A stretch of 64,000 nt of DNA from Synergistaceae bacterium (GTDB lineage: Bacteria > Synergistota > Synergistia > Synergistales > Aminobacteriaceae). The position numbers were made by a program, and so were the translations under genes. How positions within the stretch are numbered: position 1 is the stretch's first letter; each line of letters starts with the position of its first letter. The stretch lies in the NCBI GenBank assembly GCA_018436725.1, contig JAHDKT010000031.1, forward strand, positions 50,556 to 114,555. Direction: 5' to 3'. The notes below the pieces were generated by a model, which made no database searches, was not told the origin of the DNA, and saw nothing but the letters and a program-made list of their open reading frames with translations. This document shows positions 8,636 to 17,148 of this stretch, piece by piece.

Positions 8636-9403
8636 ATGTTGCGTTCGCAGCGGGTGGAAGCAATCGAACAATACGTTTACGAACGGAAGAAAGTAAGCCT
8701 CGATCAGCTATGCGAAGCTTTCAATGTTTCTAAAAACACCATTCGCAGAGATATAGAAGAAATCGTCGCCCGCGGGAACATCAGAAAGGTGTACGGAGGC
8801 GTTTCGGTACAGGGAAACAAGGAGCTGCTTCCGTTCAACGAAAGAAACATCACCAACCTCGAAGCCAAACGGCGCGTCGCCGCCAAGGCCGCGTCGTATG
8901 TCGAAGACGGCGATATCGTTTTCATCGATTCGGGCACGACGACTCGTCATATGATTGAATTCATAAAAGATAAAGCCAATATCACCGTTCTAACCAACAA
9001 TCTGGATTGCATCGTCTCGGCGGTTCCCTACCACCACATCAAGGTTATCTCGCTGTCGGGCATCTTGAGTCGAACGACGCTGTCTTTTTCCGGTCACGGC
9101 GCGGCGAAGCTCCTGGAAAGCTACAACATAGGCAAATCGTTTCTGGCGTCCACGGGAATCTCCATCGAAAGCGGGGTCACCAATTCCGACCCGGAGGAGT
9201 ACGAAATAAAAAGAGTCGCCATAAAACGCAGCAAGCAGACCTTTCTGCTGGTCGACAACAACAAGATCGGCGTTATCGCTCTTCTGACGTACTGCGATCT
9301 GAAGCAGATAGACTATCTGGTGACCGACGCTCCTCCGCCGAAAGCGTACTACGACTACATGCACTCCTATCATCGCCAAATTTTAATAGCAGATTCATGG
9401 TGA
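8636..9403 (+). CDS. DeoR family transcriptional regulator (IolR-like)
   Basis: 255 residues. The N-terminal DeoR winged helix-turn-helix is clear (VSLDQLCEAFNVSKNTIRRD, then GNIRKVYGG). The C-terminal sugar-phosphate sensor domain has the typical FIDSGTTT and LTNN segments. Start ATG 8636 follows AAGGGGAG. It lies directly before the IolJ-IolC-TRAP operon, so it is the likely repressor responding to a phosphorylated intermediate such as the IolC product. A repeated motif before its own gene and before the aldolase gene supports this. Confidence 0.9.
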   Translation: MLRSQRVEAIEQYVYERKKVSLDQLCEAFNVSKNTIRRDIEEIVARGNIRKVYGGVSVQGNKELLPFNERNITNLEAKRRVAAKAASYVEDGDIVFIDSGTTTRHMIEFIKDKANITVLTNNLDCIVSAVPYHHIKVISLSGILSRTTLSFSGHGAAKLLESYNIGKSFLASTGISIESGVTNSDPEEYEIKRVAIKRSKQTFLLVDNNKIGVIALLTYCDLKQIDYLVTDAPPPKAYYDYMHSYHRQILIADSW

Positions 9404-9430
9404 ATATGCTATTAATTCGCTCAAAGGCCC

Positions 9431-9464
9431 TTGCTTTATTGGCAACTTTACCATAAAATCTTAC
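9431..9464 (+). promoter_or_regulatory. Promoter and candidate DeoR operator of the sugar-acid operon
   Basis: TTGCTT (9431-9436), 17 bases, then TAAAAT (9454-9459). The segment 9441-9464 (GGCAACTTTA, then ATAAAATCTTAC) overlaps the spacer and -10 and resembles 8590-8610. Repressor binding here would block transcription. Confidence 0.5.
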
Positions 9465-9620
9465 CAACACATTCTCATAATCTTCTCGAAGAAGGGGAGT
9501 TCTTTTCTTTCATCGCGCTTCGCCGAAGCGGAGAGATGAAGTCTCGTTTTTTCTCGGTGCGAGGGACTTCGGAAGATGCCGTTGTGTTCAAATGTTTTTA
9601 CATCGCCGGAAAGGTGCAGG

Positions 9621-10475
9621 GTGAACATATTGATTTGCAGAATGAAGGAGCTTCTTGACGACGCTCGAAAAGACAACAGGGCCGTAGGCGCTTTCAGCGT
9701 GGCGAATATGGAGATGATCATGGGCGTCGTGAAAGCGGCGGAAACGTTGAATACGCCGGTCGTCATTCAGGTGGCCGAAGCGAGGTTGAGGCATTCGCCG
9801 CTGGCGTATATCGGTCCGATGATGGTCGGTGCGGCGAAACAGGCCGCGGTCGACGTCTGCGTCCATCTGGACCACGGGATGACGATGACGACGCTGAAAG
9901 AAGCGAAGGAACTCGGTTTTACGTCGATCATGTTCGACGGCTCGGCTTTTTCTCTGGAGGAAAATGTTGCAAAAACGAAAGAGGTGGTCGCTTTCGCCAG
10001 GATGCACGACCTGACCGCCGAGGCGGAACTCGGGGTGGTCGGAGGCAAGGAGGGGGGAAGCGTCGAACACAGGGCGAAATTTACCGAACCTGCGGAGGCG
10101 GAGTTTTTTGTGAACGAGACGGGGATCGACGCTCTGGCGGTGGCGATAGGGAACGCGCATGGGCATTATTCGGGGGAACCGCAGCTCGATTTCGAGGTTC
10201 TGCGAGATATCTCGCAAAGAGTCGGGACTCCGCTGGTTCTTCACGGCGGGTCGGGAATATCTCCGGCAGAATTTCGGAAGTGCATCGATCTGGGGATCCG
10301 GAAGATCAACATCGGCACGGCCAACTTCGACGCTTTTGTGGACGCCGCCGAAAAATATCTTGAACTCGTTCCTCGCCCGGATTATTTCAGTCTGAACGAA
10401 CGGCTGGTACACGCCGTGTACGAAGAGACAAAGAAATGCATCGAAATATTCAACAACAAGGAGGCGTCGTTGTGA
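9621..10475 (+). CDS. iolJ: Class II aldolase, probable 2-deoxy-5-keto-gluconate-6-P aldolase
   Basis: About 284 residues of the fructose-bisphosphate aldolase class II fold. VHLDHG holds the catalytic Asp and a zinc His; GNAHGHYSGEP and LHGGSGI carry the other metal and phosphate-loop residues. It resembles IolJ, which splits 5-dehydro-2-deoxygluconate 6-phosphate into dihydroxyacetone phosphate and malonate semialdehyde. The start is GTG 9621 behind GGAAAGG; TTG 9630 is an alternative. It overlaps the iolC start, and this coupling is the main reason to prefer IolJ over FbaA or a tagatose-bisphosphate aldolase. Confidence 0.8.
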   Translation: MNILICRMKELLDDARKDNRAVGAFSVANMEMIMGVVKAAETLNTPVVIQVAEARLRHSPLAYIGPMMVGAAKQAAVDVCVHLDHGMTMTTLKEAKELGFTSIMFDGSAFSLEENVAKTKEVVAFARMHDLTAEAELGVVGGKEGGSVEHRAKFTEPAEAEFFVNETGIDALAVAIGNAHGHYSGEPQLDFEVLRDISQRVGTPLVLHGGSGISPAEFRKCIDLGIRKINIGTANFDAFVDAAEKYLELVPRPDYFSLNERLVHAVYEETKKCIEIFNNKEASL

Positions 10476-11488
10476 AGCGCGTCGTATTCGACTCTCAAAG
10501 GCCTCTCGACTTCATTATGCTGGGCAGGATCGCGATCGACTTCAATCCCGTCGATTATTTCAAGCCGCTCGACAAAAGCGAGACGTTCAGAAAGTATCTC
10601 GGGGGATCGCCCGCGAATATCGCCGTAGGCATGGCGAGGCTCGGGAAGAAGGCAGGCTTTTTCGCGCGGGTTTCCGACGATCAGTTCGGAAAGTACGTGG
10701 TGGACTTTTTCGAGAACGAAGGCATCGATACGTCCAGAATCCGGAAGTGCACGAACGGAGAGAAACTGGGGCTCACGTTCACGGAAATACTGAGCGAAAC
10801 GCAGAGCAGCATTCTGATGTACAGGGAGGGCGTCGCCGATTTGCAGCTTTCCCCGGAGGATATCGACGAAGACTACGTAAAAAGCTCGAAGGCTTTGCTC
10901 ATATCCGGGACCGCCCTCTCCGCAAGCCCTTCGAGAGAAGCGGCGTTCAAAGCGATCTCCTTCGCCGAAAAGCACGGTACGGTCGTCGTCTTCGACATCG
11001 ATTATAGGCCGTATACCTGGAAGAACAGGGACGAGATAAGCGTCTACTACTCCATGGCCGCCTCCCGGGCGGATATCGTCCTCGGTTCCAGGGACGAGTA
11101 CGATTTGACCGAACGTTTGATTTCTCAAAGCAAAGACGATAAAGAGACTGCGAAATACTGGTGTGAAAGGGGGGCGGAAATCGTACTCGTCAAGCACGGA
11201 AAGAGCGGGTCCACCGCGTATACCGCCGACGGCGGGAGCTACTCGGTCAAACCCTTCCCGGTGAAAGCGCTCAAGGGATTCGGCGGCGGAGACGGCTATG
11301 CGGCGGCGTTTCTGTACGGCCTGCTTGAGGGCATGGAGCTTATCGACTGTCTGGAAATGGGGAGCGCGGAAGCCGCGATGCTGGTGGCGAGTCATGCGTG
11401 CAGCGCCGACATGCCCGATTTGGCGGCGCTCGAGGAGTTTATCGCGAGAAGCAAAAAGGAATACGGTGAAATGGTGGTCAGAGGGTAG
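10472..11488 (+). CDS. iolC: 5-dehydro-2-deoxygluconokinase (PfkB family)
   Basis: 338 residues. GGSPANIAVGMARLGKK and FDIDYRPYTW closely match IolC kinases as I know them. The ATP/anion-hole motif reads GFGGGDGYAAAF, where most relatives have GAGDSY; the catalytic Asp is kept. Start GTG 10472 overlaps the aldolase stop (TGTGA) and has AAGGAGG seven bases upstream, so the pair is translationally coupled. It would phosphorylate 5-dehydro-2-deoxygluconate at C6. The other inositol genes (iolG, iolE, iolD, iolB) are absent, so the substrate may be reached by another route. Confidence 0.85.
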   Translation: MKRVVFDSQRPLDFIMLGRIAIDFNPVDYFKPLDKSETFRKYLGGSPANIAVGMARLGKKAGFFARVSDDQFGKYVVDFFENEGIDTSRIRKCTNGEKLGLTFTEILSETQSSILMYREGVADLQLSPEDIDEDYVKSSKALLISGTALSASPSREAAFKAISFAEKHGTVVVFDIDYRPYTWKNRDEISVYYSMAASRADIVLGSRDEYDLTERLISQSKDDKETAKYWCERGAEIVLVKHGKSGSTAYTADGGSYSVKPFPVKALKGFGGGDGYAAAFLYGLLEGMELIDCLEMGSAEAAMLVASHACSADMPDLAALEEFIARSKKEYGEMVVRG

Positions 11489-11520
11489 TTCGAACACACG
11501 ATAAGAGGAGGATGTCCGAT

Positions 11521-12537
11521 ATGAAACGAAACACCGCTTTTCTGAAAGTTGTAACCGTCTTCGCGCTTTTCTTTTCCTTCGTCGTCCGCAGTGAAGCCGC
11601 CGGCGTTCCGGTGGACGCGATAGAGCCGCTTTCTCTGACGCTCTCTCACCACACCTCGGAGAACGATTCGAACCACGTCTACGCCTTGGCTTTCGCCGAT
11701 GCCGTCAAGGAACTCTCCGGCGGAAAGATGACGGTCGAAGTGTATGCGAGCGGCCAGCTCTTCGGACAGTCGGACGCCCTCGCGGCGCTCTCGCAGGGGA
11801 CTCTCGACATCGCTCTCTCCGACACGGCGCTGTTCGCGAACTACAACCCCGCGGGGGCCATTTTCGATATGCCCTATCTGATCGAAAGCAGAGATCAGGC
11901 CGTCAGGATGGTGAAGAACAAGGAGATCATCGACATGGTCAGAGCCATCATGACGACGAGTTCCCATCTGCACGTCCTGAGCATCCAGCCGCTGTACTTC
12001 AGAAGTTCCCTGGTCAAGAAGATGGATATCAAGGGTATCGAAGGGTTCAAGGGGCTGATCATGCGCACTCCGGAAGCTCCTCACACGATCGCCGCGTTCA
12101 GAGCCTTCGGCGCCAATCCCACCGTCATTCCCTCCGGAGAGGCCTATACCTCTGTACAGACGGGAGTGGCGGACGGCCTGGAAGGGCATCCGGAATACGT
12201 CTATCTGCAGAAGTTCTATGAAGTGGCCAAAAACTACGTTCAGACGAAGCATGTGTTCACGTTCACGGCCTACTCCATGAACCAGAGCGCGTACGAAAAG
12301 CTGTCCGAAGCGCAGAAGAGCGTCATCGACCATGCCGCCGAAAAAGCGCAGGACGTCTTCCTTAAGTACACGGAGGGACTTTTCGACAGGTCTCTGGAAA
12401 ACTTGAAAAAAGAAGGCGTCAGCATTACCGAAGTCGATCTTGCGCCGTTCAGAGCCGCCACTGCGGAGTATTTGAACACCTTCATCAAAAACAACAACCT
12501 TCAGGACCTCTACGACAAGATACAGCAGCTCAGATAA
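11521..12537 (+). CDS. dctP: TRAP transporter substrate-binding protein DctP
   Basis: 338 residues with a signal peptide of about 27 residues ending near SEAAG. The DctP fold is indicated by LSLTLSHHTSENDSNH, GQLFG and the carboxylate-binding Arg in GLIMRTPEAP. It binds an organic or sugar acid in the periplasm and delivers it to DctQM. The ATG at 11521 is preferred, because an in-frame ATG at 11512 sits almost on the AGAGGAGG. It is the fourth gene of the operon. A strong hairpin follows, which may raise its mRNA level over dctQM. Confidence 0.9.
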   Translation: MKRNTAFLKVVTVFALFFSFVVRSEAAGVPVDAIEPLSLTLSHHTSENDSNHVYALAFADAVKELSGGKMTVEVYASGQLFGQSDALAALSQGTLDIALSDTALFANYNPAGAIFDMPYLIESRDQAVRMVKNKEIIDMVRAIMTTSSHLHVLSIQPLYFRSSLVKKMDIKGIEGFKGLIMRTPEAPHTIAAFRAFGANPTVIPSGEAYTSVQTGVADGLEGHPEYVYLQKFYEVAKNYVQTKHVFTFTAYSMNQSAYEKLSEAQKSVIDHAAEKAQDVFLKYTEGLFDRSLENLKKEGVSITEVDLAPFRAATAEYLNTFIKNNNLQDLYDKIQQLR

Positions 12538-12542
12538 GCCGC

Positions 12543-12586
12543 CTCTCGCGACGACGGGGCGGTTCGCGCCGCCCCGCTTCCGAGAG
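12543..12586 (+). promoter_or_regulatory. Intercistronic hairpin after dctP
   Basis: Outer arms CTCTCG/CGAGAG and inner arms GGGGCGG/CCGCCCC (12556-12562 with 12569-12575) form a stable two-part stem without a T-tract. It lies in the 280-base dctP-dctQ gap. This placement suits an mRNA-stabilising or attenuating element that favours the binding protein. Confidence 0.5.
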
Positions 12587-12817
12587 AAGGTCCGCAGCTC
12601 TTCGAGGCCCTTTCGAAAAAACTCTCCATGACGACTCCGGGGCGAACGGCCGCGTCGACGTCGTGGGTCTCGTTTCGAAGGGGCTTCCGCATATCCGGTC
12701 TCTCCGCGGCGCCGGGAGAGCGTTCAAGCGAAAGAAGAATGGGCGACATCGTCTTCATATCGTTTCGCCATTAATCGGACGGGGCTGCGGGAGCATGCCC
12801 CGGAGAGGAGGAAGCGC

Positions 12818-13315
12818 TTGCTTAACAGAGTGTTGGGTACTATGCGCACCGTCACGAACATTATCGTCGTGCTTCTTTTCGGCGTAGTGGTCGCCGTCGT
12901 CTTCGCCCAGGTCGTCGCGAGGTACGCGCTGGGGTCGTCGATACGATGGGCGGACGAACTCGCGAGGTTCGCGTTCGTCTGGCTCGTGTATCTCGGCGGT
13001 ACCATTACCATCCGCGAAGGGAAAAACGTCTGTTTCGATCTTCTGCTCGAACATTGCAGAGGGAGCAGGCGAGCGTGGACGGTGATGTTTTCGCTGGTCA
13101 ACCTTGCTTCGGCGACTTTTTTGGTGTTGATGACCTATCTCGGCGTTCTGGTGTGCAGAACGCAGCTCGTGGAGACCTCTCCCATCATGCGATGGCCCAT
13201 GGCGTTCGTGACGCTGGCGATTCCCGTCGGAGGCGCGCTGATGTTCTTCGAGCAGATAAGCTATTACATACGGCACATCGGTACGGTCGATTCCGAACCG
13301 GAAGGAGAGGTGTAG
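12818..13315 (+). CDS. dctQ: TRAP transporter small permease DctQ
   Basis: 165 residues with four predicted membrane helices and the typical Q-subunit segment SIRWADELARFAFVWLVYLGG. It starts at TTG 12818, supported by GGAGAGGAGGA seven bases upstream. DctQ pairs with DctM to form the sodium-driven membrane part of the TRAP importer. The next gene begins four bases after its stop. Confidence 0.88.
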   Translation: MLNRVLGTMRTVTNIIVVLLFGVVVAVVFAQVVARYALGSSIRWADELARFAFVWLVYLGGTITIREGKNVCFDLLLEHCRGSRRAWTVMFSLVNLASATFLVLMTYLGVLVCRTQLVETSPIMRWPMAFVTLAIPVGGALMFFEQISYYIRHIGTVDSEPEGEV

Positions 13316-13319
13316 CGGC

Positions 13320-14594
13320 GTGCTCTTGATCGCATTCGTTCTGTTCTTCGTTTTTCTGATCATCGGAGTTCCCATCGCCTTCTCCCTCGGACTCGGGTCG
13401 GTGCTCGCCGTCTTCACGAGCGAGAAAGTGTCGGCGATGATCATCGCCCAGCGGCTTTTCTCCTCCATCAATTCGTTCAGCCTGATGGCGATTCCTTTCT
13501 TCATGCTCTCCGGGGAGCTGATGGAGGCGGGAGGCATTTCCCGCAGGCTGGTCAACATCGCCAAGGCGTTCGTCGGGCACCTCACCGGCGGGATCGGCAT
13601 GGTGGATATAGGCACAAGCGTTCTCTTCGCCGGGGTCTCCGGCTCCGCGGCGGCGGATACGGCCGCCGTGGGGGCGATGCTGATTCCTTCGATGCAGAGG
13701 AACGGGTACCCCAAGGGGTTGGCGGCGGTAATACAGGCTTGCGCGGGATCGTTGGGGCCGATCATCCCGCCCAGCCTCACCATGATCATCTACTGTTCGC
13801 TCACCGGGCTCTCGATAGGCGAGCTGTTTATGGCGGGTTTCACCCCCGGCATCGTCATCGCTCTGGGCATCGCCTTCGTCACCTATCTCTACGCGAAAAA
13901 ATACAACATCAAGGGCGAGCGAAAAGCGACCAGCGGAGAGAAGATCCTGGCGTTGAAAGAGGGGGCGCTGGCGATCATCATGCCTGTGATCATCATCGGC
14001 GGCATCGTCTCGGGCGTATTCACCCCGACCGAATCCGGCGCCATCGCCGTCGTGTACGCGTTGGTCGTGGGGTTGTTCATCTACAAAGAGTTCACCGTGC
14101 GCGATATCCCGAAGATCTTTCTCAAAGCCGCCGCGATGACGGGGATGGCGCTGCTCATCGTCGCGGGCGCTTCTATTTTCAGTTGGCTGGTGGCGTTCGA
14201 GCGGCTTCCGAGGACGATCGTGAGCATCCTCGTCGGGCTCACGGCGAACAAGCACCTCATCATGATCCTGTTGGTGCTCTTCCTGCTGTTCGTCGGCATG
14301 TTCATCGAGACTCTCTCGGCGACGATCATCGTGGCCCCCATCCTGATGCCCGTCGCGGCGCAGTACGGCATCGATCCCATCCAGTTCGCCCTCGTCATGG
14401 TCATTACGCTGGTGTACGCGGGGGTTACGCCTCCGGTGGGAGGGGTGCTCTTCATTACCATGGGAATAGCGAAGGCGAAGATGAGAGAGGTGCTCGGATA
14501 TCTGCCGGCGTACCTCGGAATAATCGTGCTGATAATCGTTCTGCTTATATTCGTTCCGCAGATATCGCTTTGGCTCCCTCGGCTGGTGTTTTGA
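13320..14594 (+). CDS. dctM: TRAP transporter large permease DctM
   Basis: 424 residues, almost entirely hydrophobic, about 12 helices. GVSGSAAADTAAVGAMLIPS and the proline-rich GPIIPPSLTMIIY are DctM hallmarks. The start is GTG 13320 behind AAGGAGAGG. It forms the transport channel with DctQ, driven by the ion gradient. Substrate is unknown, but flanking IolJ, IolC and uronate-type dehydrogenases point to a sugar acid. Confidence 0.92.
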   Translation: MLLIAFVLFFVFLIIGVPIAFSLGLGSVLAVFTSEKVSAMIIAQRLFSSINSFSLMAIPFFMLSGELMEAGGISRRLVNIAKAFVGHLTGGIGMVDIGTSVLFAGVSGSAAADTAAVGAMLIPSMQRNGYPKGLAAVIQACAGSLGPIIPPSLTMIIYCSLTGLSIGELFMAGFTPGIVIALGIAFVTYLYAKKYNIKGERKATSGEKILALKEGALAIIMPVIIIGGIVSGVFTPTESGAIAVVYALVVGLFIYKEFTVRDIPKIFLKAAAMTGMALLIVAGASIFSWLVAFERLPRTIVSILVGLTANKHLIMILLVLFLLFVGMFIETLSATIIVAPILMPVAAQYGIDPIQFALVMVITLVYAGVTPPVGGVLFITMGIAKAKMREVLGYLPAYLGIIVLIIVLLIFVPQISLWLPRLVF

Positions 14595-14691
14595 TATCCC
14601 GTAATCGACGTACGGCAAGGGTGTTCCCCCCGCCGGAGGGTAGAGAGGATTGAAAGGTCCGTATCGCGCGTTCAATGCTATGGAGGATGCT

Positions 14692-15540
14692 ATGAAATTG
14701 CCCTTGAAAGTTGATTTATCGGGAAAGGTCGCCGTCGTTACAGGCGCCGGCGGGGTCATCTGCGGGTACATGTCCGAGCTTATGGCGGCCGCGGGAGCGA
14801 AAGTCGCTCTTCTGGACGTGGACGAGGAGGGGGCCGAAGCGGTGGCGGCGCGAATCCGGAGCGACGGAGGAAATGCCGTCGCAGTACGATGCGACGTGCT
14901 GAATCCGGCTTCTTTGAAAGCGGCGCACGAGATCGTCCTGAATACGTTCGGAAAGTGCGGCGTGCTGATCAACGGCGCCGGAGGAAACCATCCGAGGGCG
15001 ACGACGACGAACGAAATCTTTTCGAAAGAGCAGCTCGGCAAGGAGAAGACGTTCTTCGACATCGAAAAAGAGGGGCTCGATTTCGTCTTCGGGCTGAATT
15101 TCATCGGGACGTTTCTGGCGACGCAGGAGTTCGCGGCGGATATGATCGACGGGGACGGCGGCGGTATCGTCAACATAGCCTCGGTGAACAGCTTCCTGCC
15201 GCTCACGAAGATTCCGGCGTATTCCGCGGCCAAGGAGGCGGTCGCCAACTTGACGAAGTGGCTTGCAACCTACTTTTCCGGCGTCGGCATCCGAGTGAAC
15301 GCGATCGCTCCCGGCTTTTTGTCGACCCGGCAGACACGATCCCTCTTCTACCAGGCCGACGGGACGACTCCCACGCCGCGCCTTCGCAAGATCGTCGAAG
15401 GGACGCCGATGAAGCGCCTCGGAGAGCCTTCGGAGCTTGGGGGTATCCTGCTCTTCCTCCTTTCGGAGGAGGCCTCGTCGTTCGTCACCGGAGCGGTCAT
15501 TCCGGTCGACGGCGGATTCACCGCCTACAGCGGAGTTTAA
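14692..15540 (+). CDS. SDR oxidoreductase, D-mannonate/fructuronate (UxuB/YjmF)-like
   Basis: 282 residues. It has the NAD(P)-binding VTGAGGVICG, then INGAGGNHPRATTTNE and the catalytic SVNSF...Y-S-A-A-K arrangement (PAYSAAKEAV). The insertion with KTFFDIEKEGLDFVFGLNF matches the YjmF/UxuB-type SDRs that interconvert fructuronate and mannonate, as I recall them. Start ATG 14692 is chosen for GGAGG at 14683-14687; the frame is open further upstream. In this operon it could oxidise or reduce a six-carbon sugar acid. Confidence 0.85.
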   Translation: MKLPLKVDLSGKVAVVTGAGGVICGYMSELMAAAGAKVALLDVDEEGAEAVAARIRSDGGNAVAVRCDVLNPASLKAAHEIVLNTFGKCGVLINGAGGNHPRATTTNEIFSKEQLGKEKTFFDIEKEGLDFVFGLNFIGTFLATQEFAADMIDGDGGGIVNIASVNSFLPLTKIPAYSAAKEAVANLTKWLATYFSGVGIRVNAIAPGFLSTRQTRSLFYQADGTTPTPRLRKIVEGTPMKRLGEPSELGGILLFLLSEEASSFVTGAVIPVDGGFTAYSGV

Positions 15541-15564
15541 GAACAACGGCAAGGAGGAATCGAT

Positions 15565-16587
15565 GTGAAAGCGATTCGGATAGACGCTCCGTTTATGATC
15601 GGGGCGGTCGAGATCGACGCCCCGATCGCAGCGGCGGGACGGGCGGTCGTCGAAGTCAAAGCCATGGGCGTGTGCGGTTCGGATGTGCACGCGTACGCGG
15701 GAAAAAGCCCGAACGTTTCGTACCCCGTAATCATAGGCCACGAAACGGCGGGAGTCGTCGTCGACGTCGAGGCGGGGAACGAGTTCGGCGTCCAAAAGGG
15801 AGACAGGGTCGTTCTGGATCCCTACCTCTACTGCGGCGTCTGCTATCCATGCTCTCAAGGAAAGACGAACTGCTGCGAATCGCTGAAATGCCTCGGCGTC
15901 CAGACCGACGGAAGCATGAGCGAATACGTCGCTCACCCCGTCGCGCAGCTTGTGAAGGCGCCTCGAGGGATGTCGTGGGAGAGTCTCGCGGTCGTGGAGC
16001 CGCTCGTCATAGCGCTTCACGCCCTTCACAGGTGCGGTGCGAAAAGCGGAGAGCACATCGCTGTGATCGGCGCGGGGGCGATAGGAATGCTCGTTGGAAT
16101 GGCCGCGCTCGCCTACGAAGCGATTCCGATACTGATCGACATCGTGGACGAACGTCTTGAAACGGCCAGGAAGTTCGGAATCCGACACGTCGTGAATCCG
16201 TCGAGCGCCGACGCCGTGCGCGAAGTGCGCGCCATCACCGGAGGAAGAATGGCGGAATGCGTCGTGGAGGCTTCGGGTTCGCCCGCCGGCGTCCGGAGCG
16301 CGCTGCACTGCGCGGCCTATACCGGTCGAATCGCTCTGACCGGGTGGCCGAATAAAGAGATCGAGCTGCCGACCGCGCTGATCACGAGAAAAGAGCTGTG
16401 CGTCTACGGCTCTCGTACCGGCGTTCGGTCCGAGTTCGTCGAGTCCATGGACCTGATCGCGAGCGGCGACGTGCCTGCGGAAAACATAATCTCGCGGGTC
16501 GTCGACTTCGAAGGACTGCCCGACGCCGTCAGGAGTCTCCATGAAGCTCCGGGCGACTGCCTGAAAGCGATCGCGCTGAAGCGGTAG
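15565..16587 (+). CDS. Zinc-dependent alcohol dehydrogenase, RspB/L-galactonate dehydrogenase-like
   Basis: 340 residues of the medium-chain dehydrogenase family. Catalytic zinc ligands are Cys in MGVCGSD, the GHE of VIIGHETAG and a later Glu. The structural zinc lobe is GVCYPCSQGKTNCC. The NAD-binding GAGAIG is present. CYPCSQGK, LGVQTDG and RKELCVYGSR resemble RspB/YjjN-type sugar-acid 5-dehydrogenases. GTG 15565 is the start; an ATG two bases earlier runs straight into a stop, and AAGGAGG lies at 15551-15557. It is the last gene of the operon, before a strong terminator. Confidence 0.85.
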   Translation: MKAIRIDAPFMIGAVEIDAPIAAAGRAVVEVKAMGVCGSDVHAYAGKSPNVSYPVIIGHETAGVVVDVEAGNEFGVQKGDRVVLDPYLYCGVCYPCSQGKTNCCESLKCLGVQTDGSMSEYVAHPVAQLVKAPRGMSWESLAVVEPLVIALHALHRCGAKSGEHIAVIGAGAIGMLVGMAALAYEAIPILIDIVDERLETARKFGIRHVVNPSSADAVREVRAITGGRMAECVVEASGSPAGVRSALHCAAYTGRIALTGWPNKEIELPTALITRKELCVYGSRTGVRSEFVESMDLIASGDVPAENIISRVVDFEGLPDAVRSLHEAPGDCLKAIALKR

Positions 16588-16641
16588 CGCGGCGGGGCCG
16601 TCGAGCGCGGCCGTCGAGGCCCGTTCTCCGGAGAGCGCCTC

Positions 16642-16679
16642 CGTCGAGACCGATACGACCGTATCGGTCTCGACGTTTT
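16642..16679 (+). terminator. Terminator with perfect 16-base-pair stem
   Basis: Arms 16642-16657 and 16660-16675 are exact inverted complements separated by two bases, then TTTTC. It closes the sugar-acid operon. The near-perfect palindrome could also act as an operator for the next promoter. Confidence 0.75.
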
Positions 16680-16745
16680 CGATAGTCTCCGATAGAAGAA
16701 CCCGAAATCACATCGTGCGCCGAAAACCTCTGGTACTTGCTCACA

Positions 16746-16774
16746 TTGTTCGCAATCTTTCTTCTCGATATACT
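16746..16774 (+). promoter_or_regulatory. Promoter of the MoaD-GntP-ADH-AOR operon
   Basis: TTGTTC (16746-16751), 17 bases, TATACT (16769-16774). It lies 36 bases before the first start codon and after the preceding terminator. Confidence 0.55.
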
Positions 16775-16809
16775 TGCCGCAGTGTAAAAACACATTCCAA
16801 GGAGGCCCC

Positions 16810-17043
16810 ATGAACTATCGCGTCACTCTCAAGGGACATCTCTTTCTCTACGAGTCCGAAAAAAAGCGTCATACCGTCCTCGAAAGCCGGGTTGCGTTGA
16901 CCCCGGCCGAGTTGCTGCACGCGCTCGGTATTCCGGCGTCGGAAGTCTACATGGCGGCTGCGGGGGGGAAGCAGGCGCCCTTGGATCTCCCGCTTTCGGA
17001 CGAACAGGAAGTGGAGATATTCCCCGTGATAGCGGGAGGGTGA
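16810..17043 (+). CDS. MoaD/ThiS-like sulfur carrier protein
   Basis: 77 residues with a ubiquitin-like pattern and a C-terminal Gly-Gly (FPVIAGG), the site of adenylation and thiocarboxylation in MoaD/ThiS proteins. Start ATG 16810 follows AAGGAGG. It leads an operon ending in an aldehyde:ferredoxin oxidoreductase. Such MoaD paralogues often accompany AOR and probably supply dithiolene sulfur for the tungsten pterin (inference). Confidence 0.85.
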   Translation: MNYRVTLKGHLFLYESEKKRHTVLESRVALTPAELLHALGIPASEVYMAAAGGKQAPLDLPLSDEQEVEIFPVIAGG

Positions 17044-17148
17044 TCGCCGTATCGAAAAGGAGGAGATCGAGACCGTCGTAGGCGTACGGGTGCGTGAGTC
17101 CGGATTCAGAACGAAGAGTGTTTCCGATCAAAGGAGGGTGACTGTCAC

